This document shows positions 11,213-22,969 of a stretch of 64,000 nt of DNA, in pieces. The notes below the pieces were generated by a model. The model saw only the letters and a list, made by a program, of their open reading frames with translations, did not search any database and was not told where the DNA came from. Every line of letters starts with the position of its first letter. Position 1 is the first letter of the stretch. The position numbers were made by a program, and so were the translations under genes. The DNA is from Hemileia vastatrix. Taxonomy: Eukaryota > Basidiomycota > Pucciniomycetes > Pucciniales > Zaghouaniaceae. The stretch covers positions 31,925,700 through 31,989,699 of the forward strand of contig JASXTE010000001.1 in assembly GCA_030280995.1 (NCBI GenBank), given 5' to 3'.

Positions 11213-12008
11213 TGTCAGCCAGGCTACTAGACTTATCCAGTAAAATAATTAATTATTTTACTTTGATGAAGCCACGCCTTTTTAATTCATATTATTAGTT
11301 AATTATTTTATATTTACTTATGTATTACTTACAATAAACTAAGTACAATAAGTAAATTTAGTAATTATATAAAATTAATAATAATAATGTCCCTTATATT
11401 TTACTCCCTAGCACTGTGCTCAATGACAGGATGAAAAGGAGTAAAATTATACTAAAATACTAAAGACTCGAAAAATTTAAATTTCTTTATTAAGAAATTT
11501 AAAAATTTATTTATATAAAATTTTGATTCAAAATGTTTTACACTAAGTGTTACAATTACAGGAAACTCTAAAACTATAGCAAATAATGTGATTAATTTTA
11601 TTGACGTATCATTTTAGTATACCTTTGTTATGTGCACATTCTTTTTTTGGAAAGGGTTCCCTCTCACACTCCCTTATGGATAGTTATTAGCTTGGTGTGT
11701 TATCTCTCCCCTTTTGCCTATAAAATGACTTCTCTTTTGTGTTGTTTTGGACATTCATTACTTATCAATTTATTATTAAAACATTTATTGTTATTAAATA
11801 CTTATTACTATTATTTATCTATTTAGTATTTACATTATTGTAATTCTAAATCATAAATTATAATAATATTGATAAAACTCCATCTCTTTTATTTGGGTAA
11901 AGTATAATATAAGACAAAATTAGGTACTTGATGTTGAGAATTTCCAAATCCACCATCCAATACTGTAAGTTGCCACCAAAAATCTTCTAGACCAAAAGGA
12001 GTCCCCCA
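11213..12008 (+). repeat. LTR of the C/F family (solo LTR or 3' LTR of F)
   Basis: It starts TGTCAGCCAGGCTACT and has GCCTATAAAATG at 11716-11726. The right end is near CTTCTAGACC followed by a PBS-like tail ending CCCCCA at 12008. Left flank ATATA and right flank ATAGA agree at four of five positions, which favours an independent solo LTR. The alternative is that it is the 3' LTR of F. Confidence 0.65.
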
Positions 12009-12104
12009 ATAGAAGGGCTAGAATTATGCAAATGGTAAGAATAAGAAAAAAACACACCTTGATGAAGGTGCAGATTAATAAGTAAAAAGAAAGGTAGCTT
12101 GAGG

Positions 12105-13170
12105 AATCTAGAAGGATAAATACATTATATAAATGTTACGCTTTGCATTAAAAAATAAATAAAAGTGAAATTGTGAAAAAAGGTTCAACTTAAAAGGTAA
12201 ATATCTCAGAAACCTGAACTAAATTCAAATAAATTTGCTAAAAATGAAGGATAGGCTTTAGAAATATCTTTATCTAAAAGGACACTACATATTAGTAAAT
12301 CTAACTCTAATACTGATTCTGATTTTCAAAATTGCACAAAAACTTGAAAATTGATGATGTTAAATCCAACAAGAGGGAAATATAAAGCCTAGATAATCAT
12401 ACAAATCTGGAAGGATAAATGCATGATGTAAACTTTATGATATGCATTATGAAATAAATAAAAGTGAAATTGGGAAAGAAAGTCTCAAATTTAAAATTCA
12501 ATAACTCAGAAACCACTAAACTAAATTCAAATTGGTTTGCTGGAAATGAAAGATAGGCTTCAAAAGTATCTTCAGCTAGAAGGACAGTAGATTTGAATAA
12601 ACCTAACCCTAATTCTGACTCTGCTTTTCAAAATTTCACAAAAACTTGAAAAGTGATGATTAAAATTCTAACAAGAGGGAGTTAAAAGCCTAGATAATCA
12701 TCAGATAAGAGTTTAAGAAGCTTTTTTCTCTAATTATGCAATATAAAAACATGAAATAAATTAGGTGAAATTTGGAAATAAAGGCTGAACTTCAAATATC
12801 AAAATCTCAGCAACCACTGAACCTAATTCAAACCTGTTTGTGGGAAATATAAGATAAGCTTCAAGAGAATCTTCAGTTGAAAGACATGTGATTAAAATAA
12901 GCCCAACCATAATTTTTTATATAAAAAATGAAAGAAAAGAATGAAAAATTGAAAAAAGGCTTAAATTTAAAGGCCAATATCTCAGCAACCACTAAGCCAA
13001 ATTCAAATCTTTTTGTGGGAAATGAAAGATAGCCCCCAGAGAATTCACAGTGAAAATTATATTTGATTTGAATAAAAATAACCCTAATTCTGAGTTAGAT
13101 TTTCATAATTTTACAAAAACTTGAAAAGTGATAATAAAAATTACAACATGAGGAGTTGAATAAGTCCACT
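12105..13170. repeat. Tandem array of ~300-bp units, about four copies
   Basis: Recurring landmarks are ggataaatrcat..aataaataaaagtgaaattg, atctcagcaacc and gaaatgaaagatagg. Unit starts are near 12112, 12409 and 12705, and a shortened unit starts near 12915. No coding potential is visible. The array lies between the LTR at 11213 and the truncated end of E. Confidence 0.7.
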
Positions 13171-14401
13171 GTTATCCAGATAAGATTCCTACATATATTT
13201 TAGTATGAAATTTTTATAGAAAAAAAGAGATATAATGTAGACATGAAAAACTAGATGAAACTTAACTTGATTGAAAGGTAGGAAAAATAGAGTGAGAAAG
13301 AATGAAGTTTGAATTTGGGGGAAATTGAATATGGAGCAAGTGAAATTCTTGAAGAATGTGCAATGTATGTTTTTCAATGACATGGAACCAAGAAAAAATT
13401 GAAATAGGGGAAAGGGGGAATAATGGCCATGGAAAGGAGGGATGAAGAGTAGGACTATGGAGCTAAAAAAAGAAAGAAAAGAGGAAGAGAAGAAAAAAGG
13501 TTAATTTTATCTTTAAAATCAAAAAATAAACACTTAATAAACAAATTTAGCTCAAAAAAAATATTAATTAGAAAATACATAAGTAAAAAGGAAAAAAACA
13601 ACTTGCCTGGAGAGATTAGTTGAGAAAACATTTGACTTCAAATCATTTGAGGGATGAAAGAGGAGAGGAGGAAATGGATATAAGGGATGAAGGAAAAAAG
13701 AATAACTGAAAGATTATGCAATTGCAGAAATTATATGAAATCATGTTGAGATGATGAAGGAAAAATATGAGACTTGAAAAAAAGAGACTATAACTGAAAA
13801 TTCAAAATCAAAGTCAATATTTAAATAAGAATAACCATTCTAAGAAAAAATTCCTGAGAGTTCATGAAAAACTGCCTTAAACTAGGTACAGATAGGTTAA
13901 GAAGTGTTTTGATGGTGTACTTGGGGGTATTAAGTACTTGAGCATTTCTTGGAAGAAGGTAGAGTTTCCAGGCTACTTTTGATAAAAAAATAAAACTTCT
14001 TCAAGATTAGAATCAGAATTGCAATCAGAGTCAAAGAGGAGATCAAGAGATGTAAAAGTTATTGCTTGATGTAGTGTATCATGATTTGAGAATGAGGAAG
14101 TCATGGCTCTTATATGGTATAAAAATGTAAATGATGTATGATGTTCTGAGTTCTAAATTGTTTTGCTGCAGAGTGCTGTGTATGAATGGGATGAAGCTGA
14201 CAAATCATTGAAATGTGATTTTATGATGGAATAAGAACTTTTGGTTGAGGAAGTGCAGATTTGAGCAAAATAAGTGAGTTATTCCATTTTGAAATCCACC
14301 AGTGTTGGGGCTAGTGTGTTTTTGAAATTGGAACTTAAATAAGTGAGGATTTGGTCAAATTTAAGTGTGTATTTTTAAGTGCAGATTTTCCAGAACTAAC
14401 A
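13171..14401. other. Noncoding purine-rich stretch ending in a shared element terminus
   Basis: No gene is supported. The right edge (14374-14401) carries gattttccagaact and ends at ACA. The same 27-bp motif occurs at 54556-54582. At 14401 it abuts the broken end of E pol, which suggests the terminus of an inserted mobile element read right to left. Confidence 0.4.
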
Positions 14402-17400
14402 CCCCCTATTATAACAAGTTGTGGCATAGAAGACTATTCTCTACATATCCACCCATCCTTAAAATAATAATTTCTAGTGCCCTTCTCTATTTTTTCCACA
14501 TTTCTTCATCACACTCCTCTGGCTAACTATTCCCTTTCAAATACATTTTCAAACAATCTGTTTCTTCAATTGGCTAATCAATCACATCCCCTTCTTCTGA
14601 CAGTGTATAAATTTCTTGAATTGATATCACAATTCAATCATTGTTTGATCCATCAGAGTCATTTATTTGTGCATTTCTTGTTACTACACTAGATTCCACA
14701 TCTAGTGCTTCAATTGCTCATTTAAAAGAGGCTTTTACAAAAAAAATTTATAAACCTTTTGTATTAGATTAGTGTCTTCACAGACACCTGACACTAGTTT
14801 AACATCTTCACAGACAACCTTCCAAAATTCTTGATAGCAACAATCTATTGCATTTATTAACTTTTTATCTTCTTCAAACTCTTCTGCAGTGGATTTCTCT
14901 TCACATACTGGCCTCCTAGATAACAAAGCTGGAATAGTAAAGGTTTTCCTGGTTTTTGAAATAAGTCAAAAGAAAAATAATTAATCTGAAGCACACATCT
15001 TGTCATAGGCCCATCTGGAAGACATGGACTACTAATCATTTTTATTATTGAAAGTGTGTCCACCTGCAGCTCAAAGTTCTTCCCCCAAAGCATCCACTGC
15101 AATTTTTTGAGAATTTTTGCAACACTGCACAATTCCAATTTAGACTTTTAGTACTTCAACTCAACCTTTGTAAATTCCTTAGACTCATATAATGCTGGTC
15201 TATTGTTTCTCTCCTCATCTTCTTGCATCAAGAGTACTCCTATAGCTGTCATGCTTGAATCCACTGCCAAGGTAATTTTTCCAGTTTTGGGTCCATACTC
15301 TAAATTATTTAACAAAATATCCTTCACCACAATCCTTTTCATTAATTCAAATGACTCCTCACACTCCTTTGTTTAATCCCACTCAACATATTTTTGATTT
15401 AAGAATCTTAAAGGTGAAAATAATATTACAAAATCATGAATGAACATTCTTACATAAGTACAACTTCCCAGAGACCCCCGTACTTCTGTTTTGTTCCTAG
15501 GTCTTGGCCAAGAAAGAGCTTTGTTCTTCTTCTTTTCAGCTATAATCCTTTCTTTCCTACATACAAAATTCCCAATAATTTCTAGCACTGGGACACAACA
15601 TGTAAATTTTAACCCTGAGAATTTTAATTCAGCCTCATTTATCCTAAAAAGTACCCTTTCAAGAGTGACTGCATACTCACAAATAAACATTCTGATTCTC
15701 TGATTCTCCTCTAGAACCTTTCCATCATAATCACTAACTGGAACAATTATACCACCATCATCAAAGAATATTCCCAAATATTTGGGAATTTTATCCTGTA
15801 ATATCCACATCATCTGCACCTGATACACTGCTACTGAGTTTGTAGTGCCCTGCAGTAACCTTGTCAATATAAAGTGCCTCAATGGAGTTTCAAATTTATT
15901 CATGGGCCTTGAAGAGACACCTAACTTGGTCTCATTCTATTCTCCCATAATATTACCTAATCCATTACATGCATGTCCTTCAAATGAATCTATAAATTCT
16001 TCTGGGGTAAGTGGTAATCCTGCATTTTTTACCATAAACTTGTTCATTTCTCCTAAATAATGAACAACTCTTAACTTCCCATTATGTTTAACCACATAAG
16101 ATACCAGGCTTGAATAACTTGATATTGACTTTATCTACAACCCAGAGCATAATCTTTCCCTAATAAGTTCTGTATATTCCTCTCTTATTACCACCAGTAT
16201 TGGAAATGCTTTTTTCTGCTATGGTGCATGAGTTATGACTGTAACTATATATGGTTTCCCATAAGAGAGCCTTAATAGTCCCCTTTCTTCTTATGAAAAT
16301 TTAATAGCCTTTTCCCTAATTACCATTAAATGTAACAATAAATTCCTTTCTTCTCACAAGAACAAATCCTCTGGTCCAAAATTAACAATTTTCAATCGCT
16401 CATGTGTAATCCATTCTGTGGGTTCAAACATTGGCAGAAACTTGGTTAAAGATGTATATTAATGAATTTGTTGATAGCTCCAGCCTCTGCAAAGGAGGGC
16501 TCAAATCTGGCATCTGAAACTGAACTGGCCTTACCTTTAACACTACTGGTTTACACTTTGAAGATAAGCTGTGACAGCCACTTCCTCCATTACTCAATAT
16601 TAGCCTATTTCTTATATAACTATGTGTAAGCCCTATATCATATTTTTGCTTTTTATTTTTAATTTAATCATAACAAAAACCAAAATTAAGGAAATTATAG
16701 ATTCCAGGTATAATACGTTCTATAGTGTTATTTTGCTGAAGCCTATGAAGTCTTGCTTTAAGTATCCCCTCTTTGACTGACTTTTTACTTCCTGGATTCC
16801 TCTCATCTTGAGAGATAGTAACACCTAAAATGCCAGCCCCTAATGAAAAATTTGGTGCCCCCTGGATGTTGTCCATTTTCTTCATCTAGACTGTCCTCAT
16901 AGAATCTTCCTTTCTCTAACCTAGTAGAGCCTACATATCTATTTTCCCAGCCACCATTTTTTGGCACTACTAAAATTTCTGTTACTGGGATACCATCATC
17001 CCCCATAATCCTGGTTCCTATAGTTTTATTTATACAATAATCAATAGTTTCCAAATAATCCATTAGATATGGTGTTCCCAAAAATGGCTTTACCACTTCC
17101 AGAGGAGCATAAAAGTGAAGATCCCTTTCTGCTCCTGAAAATCTAGTCTTGAAATACTCAGCTACCCCTATTACTGGTAACCTTCCTCCCCCTATTCCAG
17201 CTACAGTCCCTTACCTGTCTTTTCCAGGAAGACCTAGCTCTACCACATCATCTGCTGAAACTACATTAATCTGTGAACATGTATCCACCAGCACTCTAAT
17301 CTGCTTTCAATTGTTTGACAAAATTAAATACCCCAAAAGTCACACATATTTAGGCACCTAGGATATCCCTGAAATCATTTTATACAAATTTCCTTAAACA

Positions 17401-17604
17401 TCCAATTCTGTGCAGTTAGATATCCTTTTCTTTTGACATTTATCTACTAGCACATTTGCCACATCAGGCGCTACTTCCATAGGTAAACCTAAAAGAAACA
17501 AAACTTTTGTCTTAAGGCATTCAGTGACTAAATCTTCTTCAGCTTTGGGAAAAACTACATGAACCGGATTCTGCATCCTCCATTTTGGCTGTGTTGTCTT
17601 TTTA
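14402..17604 (-). pseudogene. Element E pol remnant (protease, RT, RNase H)
   Basis: Frames are broken, but the order is clear. A protease-like VLVDTCSQINVVS lies at about 17265-17300. A block with RYVGSTRLEKGRFYEDSLDE lies at about 16880-16940. RT follows with IFFDDGGI as the catalytic box (about 15760) and KALSWPRP. RNase H begins at ITLAVDSSMTAIGVLL (about 15230-15280) and its end is LSRRPV near 14915. A linker before the integrase zinc finger follows, and the sequence stops at 14402 with integrase missing. The box FFDD replaces the usual Y-x-D-D first residue. Multiple stops and frameshifts are present. Confidence 0.75.
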
Positions 17605-17609
17605 CCCTT

Positions 17610-18850
17610 TGTGGTACACATCTTGCAGTTCACAGCAAGTGCAACAAAGGGGTTTTTAGAAGAAAAAAAAATTTTACTCTGTGTGAACAGTTTTTAGTAA
17701 AGTATGTAAATATATGCTGTGGCAAGCAAAAACCTAGAGGGAAGTGTATACTAGACTATAGTACAAAATTATGGTATGTACTTGAGGATATTGTGGCTAG
17801 CCCTAGAGACATAGTATAGAAGTAGGAAGTAGCGTCAATAAAAAGTACAGTTTGCACACTTATATATATGTGAAAGCTCTTAGATGTGAGCTACAAATAC
17901 TCATTTCTAATAGAAACCTGTAGGGATTCTTAAACATGGTGCTAGAAGAACAAGTGACAAAGGAACAAGTCAAATATGCAGCTCCTGATGATAAAAGAAA
18001 ATACAAGTACAACTCTAGATAGGGGAGGGTACTTACTCAGCACAGAGGGTTTCACAATTAGTGGAGACTAATACAGCAGTGCACATTCCCATACTAAGTA
18101 TGGAAGGAAGAAAAGTACTTATTTTGAAGCTAAGGATCTCAGGAAGTGTAGGGTATGTAAGGATAGGTATAGTGTAAGGTTCTAATAGTTTATTTTGTCT
18201 TGAAAACTCAAAAGCTATTAGAATGAGCTGATACTAGCGCTGTACTTAGATTAATAAAATATTTAGAATATCACTTGATACACTTAGATTAGCATTGAAC
18301 TTGTGTAGGAAATACAGTAGAGAAAGAAAGCATAGTGAAGGGCACTAGACATACAGTGTATATATAAAAGAGGATTCACTCTTTGATAAAAGAGTGTTTG
18401 AACAATAGTTGTAACTAGAAAAAAAATTAGTAAATATAAGAGTATTATATTAGATATAAATAAATTTAGATATATTTTACTTTTGTGTGCATAGCTGGTG
18501 TACATAACCAGAAGTAGCACTGTAGAGTTATTTTATTACCAGAGTAAGGATAGTATTAGAGAGAGAACTTCAAAGTGGGAGTGACTGAGACTACTGGAAC
18601 CTACCTAGAATAGATCTAGCTTCCAGTAGATTACTTATATTTTTAATGTATCACTTCTTTTCTTTGAAAGTCTCTTATAGAAAACTCTCTCTACTCTTCT
18701 TTTCTCCACCACCACAATTACATACGTGTTATCACTATCTTTTTTAAATTAGAGTAGCAGGAGCTTCTTTCTTAAATTATTTTTTGATAGGAGAACCAAC
18801 CCATCTCAGATTGTGTCTATAGCTTCATATTATGGAACTCTCTTTCTACA
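17610..18850 (+). repeat. LTR of the E family in the opposite orientation, inside E
   Basis: The sequence is the reverse complement of the E 5' LTR (52761-54055): TGTGGTACACATCTTGCAG at its start, TATATATAAAAGAGG at about 18360-18375, and GGAGAACCAACCCATCTC near the end. It separates E gag from E pol. No clean target duplication was found, so it may be a decayed solo-LTR insertion or a product of recombination. Confidence 0.6.
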
Positions 18851-20400
18851 CTGTTTTAGGCCTTCCATGAGCGTTCTTTGATGTATGATGCCTTTCTCCT
18901 GGAATTCCTTCTACTGGTACCACTCTTTGTTGAATTCCTTCAGGTTTATCTAACAACGGTTGGTCCTCAACCTGTTGATCCATTTCATTATCTATTTTAC
19001 TTCCAGATTCATCCTCTATTTCCACCTCCTCAAGTGGTTCCAGAGTATTTTCCCTTGTAGTATAGCCTACCACTTCAATATCCTCTTGGTTAGCATATTT
19101 AGCACCAGCTCTTCTTGGTCTTGAAACTGTTGGAGGCCCCATCTTCTTATGCTTGGCTGAAAAAACTTCTAAGCTTTCTGTAGAGAGTGGTAATGAAACT
19201 GAACCTTCCTTAACTTTGAAGTCCAATACAGCACATGTCACTTCAAAATTAACCAATTTTGAATCTTTGTTTTTCTCCTTAAATTCAGGCTCTTTTCCTT
19301 TAGCTGGCCTGACTTCCACAGGTTTCTTGTTAATATTATCAATAACTTTAGCCCAAATTCCCTGATATTTATTGGCTGTAAGTTTTTTACCATCTTCAAT
19401 CATCAACGTAGCTCCATCCTCATTAGCTACCTTGTCTTCTTTGTCTTTCTGGAGTGCATTATACCACATCCTAGTATGTCCCACTTTATTACAATAATAA
19501 CATAACATGCTAGAAAAACATGAATTATTAGTAGTTTTTTTGGGTTTGAATGGTTTCCTTTCTTTTGCTGCCTCATTTATGTTCTTTTCCAACTGTATGG
19601 TTTTCTTCATTACTGAAACTGAGTCCTTGTTTGATGCCTTACCCTTTGGTATTTTTCTAAAGAAAGTAAGACATTTTTTGATGAAGTTTCTATCACCTAA
19701 ATTTCTTCTAGAAATACCCTTGACATCTTACTCTCAACTCCACACAGTTTTATTTTAGCTCCTACCACTTTTTCTACCTCCTCTAATCCACAATACTTGT
19801 AATTTCAGTCCCATTTTATAACCAATTTCCCCTCATTATCTAGGAACCTCTTTTCACAGTCCTCTACTTCCAGTGCTAATGCCTCACCGAACCAAGGTAA
19901 AGACACATTAAAATCCCCAAAATCCTCATTACTGAGGAAGTACTCCACTATCTGGCCAAATTCTTCGCTGAAATTTTTAAAATCCTTGGGATCTCAAACA
20001 CCCCCTCTAGCTTTAGCCTTGTTTTCTAAGGCATCCAAATTCTGAATTTTCAACCTGGTTTCCTCCTTAAATTTGGGACATCTTTTAAGAATTTGTGCCT
20101 TCAGGGATTTAAATTCTAAAGTCTCATGACCCTCTATCTCCTCTAAATTTTCTTTAGACTTGGCTGCCACAAAAACAAAACTTGATGTATCATATCATAT
20201 TCAGCTGCCCCATGAGCATCCACTTCTTGCTCATATCTTTATAAAAACTTTATGATCCTTATTCCAATGAAATTCAAGCATTCATCTTTTCATCCAATAA
20301 TTTTTGACACCATAGGTGATAAGGATACCATTGAATTAGGAAATTTTTCCCTTTCCTGAGTACCTCAAGAGGTAGTAACTATAGGTTCCATATTACCCTA
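18851..20400 (-). pseudogene. Element E gag remnant
   Basis: An open part (18846-19610) encodes a basic, lysine/glutamate-rich protein with the zinc knuckle CYYCNKVGHTRMWY. The last cysteine of the CX2CX4HX4C pattern is replaced by tyrosine, so the knuckle is broken. Upstream, 19611-20400 reads as a degenerate capsid region with frameshifts and stops. The C-terminal tail is acidic. Confidence 0.65.
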
Positions 20401-20613
20401 TCTAATTTTAAAAAAGATGTTATAAGCAAACAAGCGCTTAAAAAAAGGCTTTACCCACTATATTTTTTTAATACAGCCCTAACCTGTCCTCTGATAACAG
20501 CTTTTATAATCCACCTGTTGTAGACCCTACAACTCTTCCTTGAAGGGCCAGCTTTATTTTGTCCTCTCTTGACAAAACAATGAAAATGATATATAAAAAA
20601 CAGCCACACTTAC
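20401..20613 (-). other. E leader up to the C insertion
   Basis: Noncoding. It ends in CTTAC (20609-20613), the left target copy of C. It continues on the other side of C at 52728. Confidence 0.6.
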
Positions 20614-21396
20614 TGTCAGCCAGGCTGCTAGACTCACCCAGTAAAATAATTAATTATTTCCTGAGATGAAGCCAGGCCTTTTTTAATTTCTATTTATTAA
20701 TTTTATTATATTTACTTTAAATTAACTTGTAATAAATTAACTAATTACAAAGAACTAAAATTAGTAAATAATTAAAAATAATATTATTTGTCCCTTATAT
20801 TTTATTTCCTAACACCATGCTCAATGACAGGATGAGAGAAATAAATATTAATAATAAAATAAAATTTAGTATAAAAATTAAATTAATTATATAAAAGAAA
20901 TTCAAATTAACTATTTAAAATTGACACTTACAGTACTTTTTAAATAAACTAATTTATTTCTGATGAATATAGTAAATAAATATTTTTAACACCTTCTTTA
21001 TAGAACAACCATATTATTTTAAATATATTTCTGGGATATTCTTCTTCTTTCATACTCCTGTATTTGTGATATTTTTTCTCTGTGCTTTGTTTCTCTTTTG
21101 CCTATATAAGGCCCTTCTCTTCTGGTTGTTTTGGGTCATTACTTACTTACTTACTTAATTTGTTAGATCACTTAAATGAAAATATTTATTAATATTATTT
21201 ATTATTTCAGTAAGTACAATATAGTAGTTCTAAATTATAAGTCATAATAATAATTATAATAATTCTACCTCTTTAAAATTGAGTAAACAAAATAAAATAA
21301 ACATACATACCTTTGACTTTCAAAACCCCAAAATCCACCTATCTCAACCAATTGGACCTCCATTGAAAATCTTCTAGACCATCAGGACCCTTTCCA
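20614..21396 (+). repeat. Element C 5' LTR
   Basis: It starts TGTCAGCC. The TATA box TATATAAG is at 21103-21110, preceded by TTTGCC. The exact 3' edge is uncertain: 21380 by analogy with A, B and D, or about 21396 by the C target duplication. Confidence 0.8.
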
Positions 21397-21512
21397 AATT
21401 TTCAACTGCACATCAATATCTTGAAGCCGGAGACCAAGGGACCATCGACCACCAGGTACCAGTAGGACGAGTAGACAATGAGAACAAAGAACATCATTGA
21501 CCACATGACTTA

Positions 21513-21545
21513 TTTTTGCTGTGACTGAGTATTGAACCACGTTCC
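21513..21545 (+). other. tRNA-T-arm-complementary segment in the C leader
   Basis: Element-sense ttttgctgtgactgagtatt, followed closely by gaacc, resembles the reverse complement of a tRNA 3' half. It lies 117-150 nt after the LTR. See the A leader (9830-9885). Confidence 0.4.
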
Positions 21546-21814
21546 AAATTTTAGGTTCATATATTGGCAATCGTCATATATAATTTTGGTAATTATATTG
21601 ATTACTAGTTGTGGGTCATTTTGCACATTTCATTGTCCACATATATCTTTTTTACTCAGCACTCTGTAAGTGGAATTAACTTGCTCATTTTACAGGGAGG
21701 GTACCTGGTAAATAAAATATTTTTTTTCCTAGTTGACCAAGATAGAACTATATTTTTCTTAGTCCTAGAAGTGATATAAAAAATTAAATTAATTAAATTA
21801 AAAAATTTTAATTA

Positions 21815-22240
21815 TTTCAGTTGACTTCTGTCCTGATAAATAAAATTTTATATTATTTTTTCAGTAGACAAATTTTCCTGGCAGTAAATTAATAATATTA
21901 AAAATTAATTATATTAATTATATTTAATTGTTTCAGTTGACAATAAGTCCTGATAATTAAATTATTTCAGTTGACATTAAGTCCTGGTAATTAAAATTAT
22001 TTTCAGTTGACATTAAGTGCTGGTAATTAAATTCTTCAGTTGATTTCTAGTCCTGATAATTATCAAAATATTACTAATTATTAAATTAATTTATTATTTC
22101 AGTTGATTTATTTTAAATCCTGGTTATAAAATTATCTTAAAATTAATTAATAAAATTTTGATTATTTTTCAGTTGATTTTTTGTCCTGATAAACACTATA
22201 TTTTAATTATTCCAGTTGATTACAAAGTCCTGATAATTAC
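21815..22240 (+). repeat. Leader repeat array of element C
   Basis: Nine imperfect copies of TTCAGTTGAC..GTCCTGATAATT occur at about 21822, 21860, 21930, 21965, 22000, 22029, 22098, 22168 and 22212. Each has facing half-sites GTTGAC and GTCCTG. A and F have the same array; B lacks it. Confidence 0.75.
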
Positions 22241-22347
22241 TTATGCAATAAAAAAAATTTTTTTCCTTATTTTTCTTTAAATAAAGTAAAAATAATAACT
22301 TATTAAATTTTAATATTTCTTTCTCTCAGTTCAGGTTAATTACAACT

Positions 22348-22969
22348 ATGATTGATCAAGGTGCTTCTGCTGGCTGTGATGAGGAACTGAACTTAATTGA
22401 TTATGTTGAAGCTTATTCTGTAAGTTCTCCTTTGACTACAAAACTGGCTCAAATTAATCAATTAATTGACCAATCAGGATGTAGAAATTCAGGAGGTGGA
22501 AATAATAGTGGAGACAACTGCTCAAGATCAAAAGCCTTCTATCAACTCCCTAGAAGAGCTTCCAAAAGGCTTCAAAATAAAAAATATGCCCTTGAATCAG
22601 CAAGTCAAAAATATCTCCACTCATATCAAGGAGTTGAGGTCAGAAAAACTCAAACTGAGGTCAAAAAAAGACTCTCTAGAAGACAAGGTAAGAAGAATAG
22701 AGTGCTTCCTTCAAGAGAAGAGGAAACCTCCTCCTTCAAAAGCCTTTCCACAATTGGCCCCCCATAAACAAGAAAAAGTGGAAGTCTCAAAGTGGCAGTG
22801 GGATTGGCTGAATACACAGTGGGATTATCTGTCCCAACAACAACAGCAACAAGTACCTCAGGCAGATCCTTCAAGAATCAATCAGTTCAACCCCACACCT
22901 CCTCACACCTATCAAGGAGGAAGAAAGAGAAATAAAATCACATTCAATTCTTTCCCAAGCCATGGTAAG
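22348..22969 (+). pseudogene. Element C gag, N-terminal part
   Basis: ATG 22348 opens a frame with ELNLIDYVE..SVSSPL and RRASKRLQNKK, matching the N-terminus of A gag. It stops at 22767, earlier than in A, B and D. Element B interrupts the region at 22970, and the gag sequence resumes at 32704. Confidence 0.8.
22466..22969 (+). pseudogene. Element C ORFb (start lost, interrupted by B)
   Basis: This frame is +1 to gag. LPKGFKIKNMPLNQQVKNIS, KWQWDWLNTQWDYL and PPHTYQGGRKR align with A ORFb without gaps over most of the length. The ATG used in A and D is ATT here (QDVEI), so the start is lost. Near the 3' end the frame is shifted by one base relative to the conserved Trp-stop. Although C gag is broken at 22767, ORFb stays open to the B insertion. 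Confidence 0.65.

Noticed and set aside
12600..13090. Telomere-like CCCTAA words
   Set aside because: Single occurrences within the 300-bp tandem units; no run of the hexamer.
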